Positions 7,626 through 15,282 of a stretch of 64,000 bases of DNA are shown piece after piece. Numbering within the stretch: the stretch's first letter is position 1; every line of letters starts with the position of its first letter. The translations under genes and the position numbers were made by a program. The notes under the pieces were generated by a model. It saw only the letters and a list, made by a program, of their open reading frames with translations. It had not been told where the DNA came from and searched no databases. The stretch lies in contig NZ_CP119081.1 of NCBI RefSeq assembly GCF_004524775.2, positions 1,240,001-1,304,000 on the forward strand, read 5' to 3'. Origin of the DNA: Helcococcus ovis. Lineage in GTDB: Bacteria > Bacillota > Clostridia > Tissierellales > Peptoniphilaceae.

Positions 7626-8060
7626 TTAATACTTTTTACTATAATATATGTATGAAATAATATATATCAAATAAATCGCACCAATAATAACAAGCAACGA
7701 TTCTCTTAATGAAAAATCTATATTAAATGTTGCAAATACTATGCTCATAAACGACAATATTATTAAAATTATTATCAATGTTGTTTCTGAAGTTTTTTTA
7801 CCAATATATTTTATTCTTTCATCATTTAATTTAGCATATAATTTTTTTAATTTTTCTTCACTTCTCAATGCTTGTATATTTCTTAAAATATAGAATATAA
7901 ACACCAAAATCATTCCTGTAAAAAATCCCCTTACAGATTCCATATTAGTGTTTTTACCTGAATAAACTATACTAAACACAAGCATAATTACAGCAAAAAA
8001 CAATATTACAGAAGTAATAATTGTCTTATTTTTTATCTTTTTTCTAAATTTTTCTAACAT
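7626..8060 (-). CDS. Small four-helix membrane protein, unknown function
   Basis: 144 residues with four predicted membrane segments: two near residues 15-55 and two near 90-135, separated by a charged loop (RSEEKLKKLYAKLNDERIKYIG). Ribosome binding site GGAGG precedes the ATG. Such proteins often sit between an Xre regulator and an ABC-2 exporter. Its upstream region, including the ribosome binding site, is triplicated (see 8065-8260). Function not recognised. Confidence 0.6.
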   Translation of the reverse strand: MLEKFRKKIKNKTIITSVILFFAVIMLVFSIVYSGKNTNMESVRGFFTGMILVFIFYILRNIQALRSEEKLKKLYAKLNDERIKYIGKKTSETTLIIILIILSFMSIVFATFNIDFSLRESLLVIIGAIYLIYIISYIYYSKKY

Positions 8061-8064
8061 ATTA

Positions 8065-8260
8065 CTCCTCCACTTTTGATATCTGCATTTGTTTATAAAA
8101 TGTACCTCTTAAATTTTTACAACTTATTGCTCCTCCACTTTTGATATCCTGCATTTATTTATCAAATGAACCTCTTAAATTTTTACAACTTGTTGCTCCT
8201 TCACTTTTGATATCCTGCATTTATTTATCAAATGAACCTCTTAAATTTTTACAACTTGTT
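8065..8260. repeat. Three tandem 66-bp repeats carrying a ribosome binding site
   Basis: Period 66 bp (65 in the leftmost copy). On the minus strand each unit contains AAAGTGGAGGAG, the ribosome binding site used by the following membrane-protein gene, and a degenerate version of that gene's first codons (AAGTTGTAAAAATTTAAG against ATGTTAGAAAAATTTAG). Two copies hold micro-ORFs: MQDIKSEGATSCKNLRGSFDK with stop TAA directly followed by the next ATG, and MQDIKSGGAISCKNLRGTF... ending one base before the membrane-protein ATG. Confidence 0.75.
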
Positions 8261-8261
8261 G

Positions 8262-8462
8262 CTACTCTACTTCGCTAAAATCAAAAACTTCTTCAATGGT
8301 TAAGCCGAAATATTTTGCAATCTTATACGCCAAAACTAGCGAAGCCGTATATTTTCCATTTTCTAATGAAATAATTGTCTGCCTCGTAGTGCCGAGCTCA
8401 TTCGCCAACTCTTCCTGAGTAAGTTTTCTACTCTTCCTTAATTCTGAAATTCTATTTTTCAA
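8262..8462 (-). CDS. Xre/Cro-type transcriptional regulator (YozG-like)
   Basis: 66 residues, essentially one helix-turn-helix domain: ISELRKSRKLTQEELANELGTTRQTIISLENGKY, followed by LAYKIAKYFGLTIEEVF. Typical of the small single-domain regulators that sit next to ABC exporters or small membrane proteins. Ribosome binding site GGAGG (AAGGAGGGAGG). Likely represses its own promoter, which carries an inverted repeat between -35 and -10. Confidence 0.8.
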   Translation of the reverse strand: MKNRISELRKSRKLTQEELANELGTTRQTIISLENGKYTASLVLAYKIAKYFGLTIEEVFDFSEVE

Positions 8463-8581
8463 ATCCTCCCTCCTTATTTTTTATCTGCGTAGTTTTGTAT
8501 TTCTTAACCTTAATCTATTTTATGTGCGAGGTTTTTTGTTTCTAAAATCAAATAAAAATGTTAAGCTAATTTTACAAAATA

Positions 8582-8610
8582 AGTATAGTAAACTTTACAT
8601 TTAAAGTCAA
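8582..8610 (-). promoter_or_regulatory. Promoter with overlapping operator for the Xre-exporter operon
   Basis: Minus strand TTGACT (8605-8610), 17-nt spacer, TATACT (8582-8587). An inverted repeat ACTTTA-AATG-TAAAGT (8592-8607) fills the spacer and overlaps the -35, a plausible autorepression site for the Xre protein. Confidence 0.7.
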
Positions 8611-8659
8611 GTTTATTTTACATTATATATTGATTTTAAAATCTAAAAATAGCAAATCA

Positions 8660-9590
8660 TGTAATTTGTATGTTTTTTTGATTTACAGGTAATGCCTGTC
8701 CCGCAAATTCATGTATCTCAAATATTTTTACAATTTACAGGTAATCTGAGATCCGCAGCACTCGGCAATTCATGTATTGAGATTATTTTTTAATATTACA
8801 GGTAATGCCTGTCCCATAAATTAATGTATTTCAAATATTTTTGCAATTTACAGGTAATGCTATCCGCCTTGCTCATGTATAATGAATATTTCTTTGATTT
8901 ACAGGTAATGCCTGCCCCGCAAATTCATGTATATCATATATTTTTACAATTTACAGGTAATCTGAACTCGGCAGCCTTCGACAATTCATGTACTGCGATT
9001 ATTTTTTAATATTACAGGTAATGGCTGCCTCACAAATTCATGTATATCAAATATTTTTACATTTTACAGGTAATGCGAGCTCGGCAACACTCGACAATTC
9101 ATGTACTGCAATTATTTTTTTATATTACAGGTAATGGCTGCCTCACAAATTCATGTATTTCAAATATTTTTACAATTTACAGGTAATCTGAACTCGGCAG
9201 CCTTCGACAATTCATGTACTGCGATTATTTTTTAATATTACAGGTAATGGCTGCCTCACAAATTCATGTATATCAAATATTTTTACATTTTACAGGTAAT
9301 GCGAGCTCGGCAACACTCGACAATTCATGTACTGCAATTATTTTTTTATATTACAGGTAATGGCTGCCTCACAAATTCATGTATTTCAAATATTTTTACA
9401 ATTTACAGGTAATCTGAGCTCGGCAGCCTTCGACAATTCATGTACTACGATTATTTTTTAATATTACAGGTAATGGCTGCCTCGCAAATTCATGTATATC
9501 AAATATTTGTACAATTTACAGGTAATCTGAGCTCGGCAACACTCGGCAATTCATGTATAATAAAATTCTCTTTCATTTACAGGTAAGATT
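8660..9590 (+). repeat. Palindromic repeat array A, left of the nuclease gene
   Basis: Seventeen copies of the core TTTACAGGTAAT (or ATTACAGGTAAT), each followed by a GC-richer 15-25 nt stretch and the second core TTCATGTA, then an AT-rich stretch to the next core. Core spacing mainly alternates 52 and 61 bp (8685, 8737, 8798, 8850; later 8953, 9014, 9066, 9127, 9179), giving a 113-bp dimer. Neighbouring units are complementary: GGCAGCC (9196-9202) with GGCTGCC (9249-9255), nested around CATGTA (9213-9218) and TACAGG (9239-9244), so a dimer can fold into a long hairpin. No open reading frame is conserved through it. Confidence 0.8.
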
Positions 9591-9670
9591 ATTAAATTTT
9601 AAAATTTTTTTATTTAAATTTTACCTATAAATAAAAAATTTATCGAAATTGCATGAGTAGAATAAAAATT

Positions 9671-9710
9671 TTTACCTGTAAATAATAAAATTAAAATGTA
9701 TACAGGTAAA
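9671..9710. promoter_or_regulatory. Inverted repeat of the array core upstream of the nuclease gene
   Basis: TTTACCTGTA (9671-9680) and TACAGGTAAA (9701-9710) form perfect 10-bp arms 20 nt apart. It is the array core placed head to head, about 75 bp before the nuclease start, so the same DNA-binding activity could act on both the arrays and this promoter region. Confidence 0.5.
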
Positions 9711-9784
9711 TATAAAAATATTGTAATAATAATGACAGTATACTCTAGTGTATTTTATGTAATAATAGGTATATGGAGGTATTT

Positions 9785-10591
9785 ATGAAATTAACAAAAA
9801 AATATATTAATGATTTAATTACAAAATATACAATTATTAGTGAACAAATCAGAAAATTCAAGTTGCCTAATATTGCTGGCACGTTGCAAACTTACTTATC
9901 TAAAGGATGTTATCAATATTATATTAGAATAAAAAATCCGGAATCTAATAAATTCAAAAGAATATACTTAAATAAATCGGATAAAAATAAAATACAAATT
10001 TTGGCACAAAAAGAATATCTATATAAGGCTAATAAAATTGTAAAAAAAAATTTAAAGGCTTTAGAATATTTTAATAAAAATTTTGATGATGCAGCTCTTG
10101 ATAATTTATATGAAAATACGCTTAAACCTAAACAAAATTTTATATCGCCAATAACTATGACAAAAAATCAAATTTTTAAGAAATGGAGAAATATAACTTA
10201 TACTCCAAAACCAATTACTGATGAATTTATAATTATTGCTAAAAATGGCGAAAGGGTTAGATCAAAAAGTGAAAAGATATTAGCCGATATATTTTATGAT
10301 AACAGATTAGAATACAAATATGAAAAACCGTTAAATTTAAAGAATTTAAGCATTAATCCGGATTTTACTTTTTTAGATAAAGATACTTGTAAGGAAATTT
10401 ATTGGGAACATTTTGGTATGATGGATAACTTAAATTATGTTTCAAGTGTTATCGATAAAATAGAATCCTATCAAATGAATAATATATATCTTGGAGAAAG
10501 ATTAATTATAACCTTTGAATCTTCAAATAAAAATTTAAATTATTTATTAGTTAAAAATTTAATCAATAAGTACAATTTTCTCAAACGATAA
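9785..10591 (+). CDS. Putative PD-(D/E)XK nuclease-like protein
   Basis: 268 residues from the ATG with ribosome binding site GGAGG at 9776-9780; the in-frame ATG at 9773 overlaps that site and is unlikely. N-terminal part (1-75): LSKGCYQYYIRIKN, a beta-rich motif, then a Lys-rich helix (IQILAQKEYLYKANKIVKKNLKALEYF). C-terminal part (about 155-265): GERVRSKSEKILADIFYDN...YEKPLNL...NPDFTFLD...EIYWEHFGMMD. The Glu in KSE, Asp in PDF and Glu in WEH fit a restriction-endonuclease-like core with His in place of the usual Lys. I recall this family as an uncharacterised protein common in Clostridia; biochemical function is not established. It sits alone between two inverted repeat arrays. Confidence 0.65.
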   Translation: MKLTKKYINDLITKYTIISEQIRKFKLPNIAGTLQTYLSKGCYQYYIRIKNPESNKFKRIYLNKSDKNKIQILAQKEYLYKANKIVKKNLKALEYFNKNFDDAALDNLYENTLKPKQNFISPITMTKNQIFKKWRNITYTPKPITDEFIIIAKNGERVRSKSEKILADIFYDNRLEYKYEKPLNLKNLSINPDFTFLDKDTCKEIYWEHFGMMDNLNYVSSVIDKIESYQMNNIYLGERLIITFESSNKNLNYLLVKNLINKYNFLKR

Positions 10592-10609
10592 AAACAAATA
10601 TACATGTAC

Positions 10610-11130
10610 GAGACAGACTGGCAGTACTTGTATATTCAAAAGATATTTGTTTCACATGTACAAGGCGGGCCACATTACCTGTAAATTGTACAAATATTTG
10701 AAATACATGAATTTGTGGGACAGCCATTACCTGTAATATAAAAAAATAATTGCAGTACATGAATTGTCGAGGGATGCCAAACTCAGATTACCTGTAAATT
10801 GTACAAATATATGAGATACATGAAATTGTAAGGGTGACATTACCTGTAATATTAAAAAATAATCGCAGTACATGAATTGTCGAGGGATGCCAAACTCAGA
10901 TTACCTGTAAATTGTACAAATATATGAGATACATGAAATTGTAAGGGTGACATTACCTGTAATATTAAAAAATAATCGCAGTACATGAATTGTCGAAGGC
11001 TGCCGAGCTCACATTACCTGTAAATTGTACAAATATTTGATATACATGAATTTGTGGGACAGGCTTTACCTGTAAATCAAAGAAATATTCATTATACATG
11101 AGCACGGCGACCCACATTACCTATAAAGAA
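10610..11130 (-). repeat. Palindromic repeat array B, right of the nuclease gene, inverted
   Basis: Nine copies of ATTACCTGTAA, the reverse complement of the array A core (the last one degenerate, ATTACCTATAA), with the same 52/61-bp alternation (10677, 10729, 10790). Together with array A it brackets the nuclease gene symmetrically, with both arrays' cores pointing toward the gene. Confidence 0.8.
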
Positions 11131-11151
11131 TATCCTTAGATATATAACAAC

Positions 11152-11197
11152 AAGCCGTGCAAGTTTTGGTTGATAAGTTCCAAGCCCTGCACGGCTT
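11152..11197. terminator. Second copy of the GH1 terminator hairpin
   Basis: Arms AAGCCGTGCA (11152-11161) and TGCACGGCTT (11188-11197). Nearly the same 45-bp sequence occurs at 11243-11288, so the terminator has been duplicated in tandem between the GH1 gene and array B. Confidence 0.65.
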
Positions 11198-11242
11198 AAT
11201 TTACAATAGCCCATAAAATATTTTATAAAAACGGTTCTTGCC

Positions 11243-11288
11243 AAGCCGTGCAAGTTTTGGTTGATAAGTTCCAAGCCCTGCACGGCTT
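11243..11288. terminator. Terminator of the GH1 operon
   Basis: Arms AAGCCGTGCA (11243-11252) and TGCACGGCTT (11279-11288), nine bases after the GH1 stop codon on the minus strand. Confidence 0.7.
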
Positions 11289-11297
11289 AATTTTTAA

Positions 11298-12674
11298 TTA
11301 AAATCCGTTATTTTCAACTAATTTCTTATACCAATGGCCGGATTTTTTGATTGTTCTTTCTCCGGTTTCAAGGTTTAATTCAACTAATCCGTATCTGTTT
11401 TTATATGAATTTAGCCATGACCAACAATCGATGAAGGTCCAAACATGGTAACCTATACAATTTGCTCCTTCTTCTATCGCTTTGTGTAGATATGTTAGGT
11501 GTTCTTTGATAAATTCTATTCTGTAATCATCTTGAATTTGACCATTAACCTTGAATTTTTCTTCACCTTCGACCCCCATGCCATTTTCGGACATTATCCA
11601 TTCTATATTGTTATAATTATCCTTAATATACATGGCTATATTGTAGACAACTGAAGGGTCTATTTCCCAACCTCTGTGGGGATTGATTCTTCTGCCCGGC
11701 ATTTCATAGGGTTCGTAGAAGTTTGTTGGGAAAAATATTGCATCTTTTTTAATTTCATATTGAACAGCTTTTACTCTTAGTGGTTGATAGTAATTTACGC
11801 CTAAGAAATCAATTGTATTATTTTTGATGATTTTTAAATCCTGTTTATCGACTGTTGGTAATAAATTGTATTGTCTTAAAAGGTCAATCAATTCGGGTTG
11901 AAATGTGCCTTTGATGGAAGGATCTAAAAATGATCTTATTGCAAACATTTCTGCATATTTTGCTGCTTCTAGATCTTTTGGATGTTGTGATCTGGGAATA
12001 GCAGGTGTTAAATTTAATACAATACCGATTTTAGATGTTAAATTTAGTTTTTTAAATTCTTCAATTGCTCTTGCACTTGCAAGTTGTGTATGAAATCCAA
12101 CTAATATTGCTTTTTCAGGACTAACTTCCAGGGGATAGTGATATTGCAACAAATAGCCACATTCAACATGGACAATTGGTTCATTAAATGTAAACCATCT
12201 ATCAACGTATTCTCCAAATAGCTCAAATGCAGTTTTTGCAAAATTTGCATAATGTTCAACAACATCTCTGTTTTCCCATCCACCAATATTTTGTAATTCT
12301 ACCGGCATATCAAAATGATATAAATTTATAAATAGTGTCAAGCCCTCATCTTTAATTCTCTTAAATACGTCCTTGTAAAATTCAACAGATTTTTGATTAA
12401 TTTCCCCATATCCTTTTGGAAAAAGTCTGGACCAACTTATGGATGTACGGAATGAATTTTGTCCTGTAGCCTTTAATAATTTTATATCTTCTTTATAATT
12501 TTCATAAAAAGAGCTTGTTTTTGATGGACCGATTTGATTGTGAAATTTATATGATTCTTTTTCAAACCACAAATCCCAAATATTATCTCCTTTTCCATCA
12601 CCTTCAACTCTTCCTTCACTTTGTGTAGCTGATGTAGCCGACCCAAAGTAAAATCCTTCAGGAAATTTAATCAT
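11298..12674 (-). CDS. Glycoside hydrolase family 1 (beta-glycosidase)
   Basis: About 458 residues, the normal GH1 length. N-terminal signature FPEGFYFGSATSATQSEG; acid/base Glu165 in FTFNEP; nucleophile Glu in WIMSENGMG; HVWTFIDCWSW near the end lines the sugar site. No signal peptide, so cytoplasmic. The start is the ATG at 12674, with GGAGG 5 nt before it; the ATG 12 nt upstream overlaps that site. It overlaps the preceding ROK gene by 8 nt, so the two are coupled. Beta-glucosidase, beta-galactosidase or 6-phospho-enzyme cannot be told apart by eye; in this operon cleavage of a beta-linked host-glycan or glucoside fragment is likely. Confidence 0.85.
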   Translation of the reverse strand: MIKFPEGFYFGSATSATQSEGRVEGDGKGDNIWDLWFEKESYKFHNQIGPSKTSSFYENYKEDIKLLKATGQNSFRTSISWSRLFPKGYGEINQKSVEFYKDVFKRIKDEGLTLFINLYHFDMPVELQNIGGWENRDVVEHYANFAKTAFELFGEYVDRWFTFNEPIVHVECGYLLQYHYPLEVSPEKAILVGFHTQLASARAIEEFKKLNLTSKIGIVLNLTPAIPRSQHPKDLEAAKYAEMFAIRSFLDPSIKGTFQPELIDLLRQYNLLPTVDKQDLKIIKNNTIDFLGVNYYQPLRVKAVQYEIKKDAIFFPTNFYEPYEMPGRRINPHRGWEIDPSVVYNIAMYIKDNYNNIEWIMSENGMGVEGEEKFKVNGQIQDDYRIEFIKEHLTYLHKAIEEGANCIGYHVWTFIDCWSWLNSYKNRYGLVELNLETGERTIKKSGHWYKKLVENNGF

Positions 12675-13569
12675 TATTTCCTCCATTAAAATTATTTAGT
12701 CCATTTTTTGCAGCACCCACCAATCCGGCATCATCGCCAAATTTTGCAACTTCAATAAATATTCTATTTTTTAAGCCTTCATAAACTTTATTTTTTGTAG
12801 CCTCTATTACCTTATCAATCAAAAATTGATTTTTTGTGATTACCGAACCCCCTAAATAGAAAATTTCAGGTTCAATTATTTGTAATAAATTAGCTATAGC
12901 TCTTGAAAAATATTCTGTCCATTGTTCTATAATTTCAATTGCCTTTTCATCATTTTCAGCATATTTTTCAAATAATTCTTTTGTAGAAATATCTGTTTTA
13001 TATACTTGTGTAGCTTTTTTTGATAATGCAGTACCGGAGCATAGGCTTTCTAATGTCCCCGCATATAATTGACTATGATTTCTATCATCATCAGAAATTA
13101 TCATCAATCCAAATTCACCGGCATATACTTTTTTCCCTTCCATAAGCTCACCTTTATAAACTATGCCTCCACCTACTCCGGTGCTTACTGTCATGAAAAC
13201 TATAGTTTCTCTATTATCTCCTACCGCTTGTGCCATTGCCGCAGCATTGGCATCATTTGTTAAAAATGCTTTTCTATTTGTTTTTTCTTCTATTAGTCTT
13301 AAAAATGGCTTGTTTCTCCATTTTGGTAAATTGGGAGCATCCAAAATCATACCTAAATCTTTGTCTAAAGGTCCGGGAGAACAAATCCCTACAACTTTTG
13401 TTAAACGGTCAGGGTCAACTTTATTAATCATTTCAGATATTTCATCTATAATATCATCAAATTCCTTGTCACCTGTCTGTGTAATTTGTTTTGAAATAAT
13501 ATTAAAATTTTCATCAAACAGTGCAACTCTGGCACTTGTTCCACCAATATCTACACCTATTGATTTCAT
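12667..13569 (-). CDS. ROK family sugar kinase 1
   Basis: 300 residues. Phosphate-binding VDIGGTSARVALFD at the N-terminus, catalytic region FLTNDANAAAMAQA (Asp in the ND motif) and VSTGVGGGIVYKG, then the sugar-contact motif AGEFGLM. The Cys-rich zinc motif of NagC/GlcK-type ROK proteins is not evident, and there is no N-terminal HTH, so this is a kinase rather than a repressor. ATG overlaps the stop of the upstream ROK gene (ATGA). Likely substrates are hexoses freed by the glycosidases here, such as mannose, glucose or GlcNAc. Confidence 0.8.
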   Translation of the reverse strand: MKSIGVDIGGTSARVALFDENFNIISKQITQTGDKEFDDIIDEISEMINKVDPDRLTKVVGICSPGPLDKDLGMILDAPNLPKWRNKPFLRLIEEKTNRKAFLTNDANAAAMAQAVGDNRETIVFMTVSTGVGGGIVYKGELMEGKKVYAGEFGLMIISDDDRNHSQLYAGTLESLCSGTALSKKATQVYKTDISTKELFEKYAENDEKAIEIIEQWTEYFSRAIANLLQIIEPEIFYLGGSVITKNQFLIDKVIEATKNKVYEGLKNRIFIEVAKFGDDAGLVGAAKNGLNNFNGGNND

Positions 13570-14441
13570 AATCTTACTCCTTTTTCTATTGATTTTAATA
13601 AGTTTGAATATGCTCCATATAAATTATTGTCATTATAAAATGTTACCGGTCTGATATTTATGTCGGCTAAATTAAATGGCTCTTGTCGTAAAAATTTTTT
13701 AAGTTCTCTTATGTATTTTTCAGATTGTGAAATACCGCCGCCAATATATATAACCTGAGGGTCATATATATATTGAATATTGTACAATCCCATACACATA
13801 TATTGAAACATATTTTTAACTTCACTATAAAATGGTTCTACTTTATTAAAATATTTTTCTAATACAATATGAGGTTTTTCAACTATATTATATTTTTCTT
13901 TAATCCTAGATACTACATTTGGAATTGTAGCAAGCCTGGAAAAATTTGTATATTCTCCTTCTATATTTTTTAATAACATATAGCCAAATTCTCCGGCTTC
14001 AAGTCTACGCCCTCTAATAATCTGTTTATTTTTTATAATTGCTCCGCCAATTCCTGTTCCCACAATTACAAATGCAATATCTTTTTCTTTTGGTTCATCC
14101 ATAAACATTTGAGCTAATGCAGCACAATTTGCATCATTTTCTATCGCCACAGGCAATTTAAACTTATCTTGTATATGCTTTGCAAAATTATATTTATGAA
14201 TATAATCTATAGCACTCAAACCATAAATATTACCTGTTTTTGAATCAACTGTTCCGGGACTGCTAAATCCGACTCCTTTTATATTATATGTGCTAATATT
14301 TTTTTCCACTTGTTCTTCAAGCATTGATAAAAATTCCTTAAGAGTTTCTTTTCTCTCAATAGAATACTTTTTTATTATTTCTTTGTCTTTTATAATTCCT
14401 ATTTTAGTAGACGACCCACCAATATCAAATATTAAATACAT
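13566..14441 (-). CDS. ROK family sugar kinase 2
   Basis: 291 residues, only distantly similar to its neighbour. Motifs: FDIGGSSTKIGIIKD, AIENDANCAALAQM, IVGTGIGGAIIKN, LEAGEFGYM and YIGGGIS. No HTH, so a kinase. First gene of the ROK-ROK-GH1 operon, divergent from the RpiR regulator across an 82-bp promoter region. Ribosome binding site AGGAG. Two kinases of different sequence in one operon suggest two different released sugars are phosphorylated. Confidence 0.8.
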   Translation of the reverse strand: MYLIFDIGGSSTKIGIIKDKEIIKKYSIERKETLKEFLSMLEEQVEKNISTYNIKGVGFSSPGTVDSKTGNIYGLSAIDYIHKYNFAKHIQDKFKLPVAIENDANCAALAQMFMDEPKEKDIAFVIVGTGIGGAIIKNKQIIRGRRLEAGEFGYMLLKNIEGEYTNFSRLATIPNVVSRIKEKYNIVEKPHIVLEKYFNKVEPFYSEVKNMFQYMCMGLYNIQYIYDPQVIYIGGGISQSEKYIRELKKFLRQEPFNLADINIRPVTFYNDNNLYGAYSNLLKSIEKGVRL

Positions 14442-14523
14442 AAAATTCTCCTACATTTTTTTCTTATGCTATGATATAATTATACTTGTATACGATTAAT
14501 TGTACTCATAATGAGGTGATAAA
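14442..14523. promoter_or_regulatory. Divergent promoter region between ROK and RpiR genes
   Basis: 82 bp serving both directions. A TATAAT at 14475-14480 fits a plus-strand -10 for the regulator. The half-palindromic TTGTATACGATTAATTGTAC (about 14486-14505) is a candidate regulator operator. Ribosome binding sites GAGGTGAT (plus) and AGGAG (minus) flank it. Confidence 0.45.
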
Positions 14524-15258
14524 ATGAATAAATCATATAAGTTTATAAAAAATCTTATTTCAAAAAAATCCATTAAACTTTCCCATTTAGAACAAGAATT
14601 TCTTGATAGACTTGGAGAAAGTAATATTGAAATTTTTGATTCTTATATAAGCGAATTATCTAAAACATTCTACATTTCAAATTCTACAATCACTAGATTT
14701 GCTAAAAAACTAGGTTTTGATGGTTTTAATGAGCTTAAATTTGCTCTTCAAAATATTCAAGAACCCGAAAAATATCAAACACAGAAAATTTATACCTCTG
14801 TAATTAATGATATTAAAGAATTTGATAAAAATGTTGTAGAATTAATTCATAATTTAGATAAATTCCACAGAATAGTAATAGTCGGCATAGGCTCTAGCGG
14901 TTTAATTGCAAATGAAATGATGTTTAAATTAGGCGAAATCGGATTAAACAATCTTGACTACGCTAAAGAACCATATGGAATTAACATTCTTTCAAATAAT
15001 TTATCCGAAAATGACTTATTAATATGTATTTCACTTTCCGGTGAAAATACTCACATATTAGAAGCTTGTGAAAATGCAAAAAATCGCAATGCTACAATTT
15101 TCTCCATATCCGGAAATGTTAATTCTTCATTAAAAAATTATTCTGATTATTTACTTAAAACCCCGGGATATTCTACTTATGAATATTCCATATCTAAAAT
15201 GTTACCAATATTAATATACATTGATATAATTTGTGAAATATATACTAAAAGGGATTAA
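14524..15258 (+). CDS. RpiR/MurR family transcriptional regulator
   Basis: 244 residues. N-terminal RpiR-type HTH (about 1-80) with ISNSTITRFAKKLGFDGFNELKFAL, and a C-terminal SIS sugar-isomerase domain (about 95-240) with IVGIGSSGLIANEMMFKLGEIG and ICISLSGENTHILEAC. SIS domains bind phosphosugars, so it probably senses a product of the ROK kinases or a GlcNAc/sialic-acid derivative. The only regulator in the glycan locus and the only gene on the plus strand in it. Its stop codon lies inside the terminator hairpin loop. Confidence 0.85.
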   Translation: MNKSYKFIKNLISKKSIKLSHLEQEFLDRLGESNIEIFDSYISELSKTFYISNSTITRFAKKLGFDGFNELKFALQNIQEPEKYQTQKIYTSVINDIKEFDKNVVELIHNLDKFHRIVIVGIGSSGLIANEMMFKLGEIGLNNLDYAKEPYGINILSNNLSENDLLICISLSGENTHILEACENAKNRNATIFSISGNVNSSLKNYSDYLLKTPGYSTYEYSISKMLPILIYIDIICEIYTKRD

Positions 15259-15269
15259 ACCCTTTTAGT
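15244..15269. terminator. Bidirectional terminator between RpiR and GH125
   Basis: Perfect 10-bp arms ACTAAAAGGG (15244-15253) and CCCTTTTAGT (15260-15269), then ATTTTTTATTT on the plus strand. Serves the convergent regulator and GH125 genes. Confidence 0.85.
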
Positions 15270-15282
15270 ATTTTTTATTTCT

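Noticed and set aside
9773-9784. Upstream ATG as start of the nuclease-like protein
   Set aside because: This ATG overlaps the GGAGG ribosome binding site that serves the ATG at 9785.
8660-11130. CRISPR array reading of the 52/61-bp repeats
   Set aside because: There is no constant repeat separated by unique spacers: the segments between cores are themselves a small set of recurring, mutually complementary sequences, and no cas gene is in the window.
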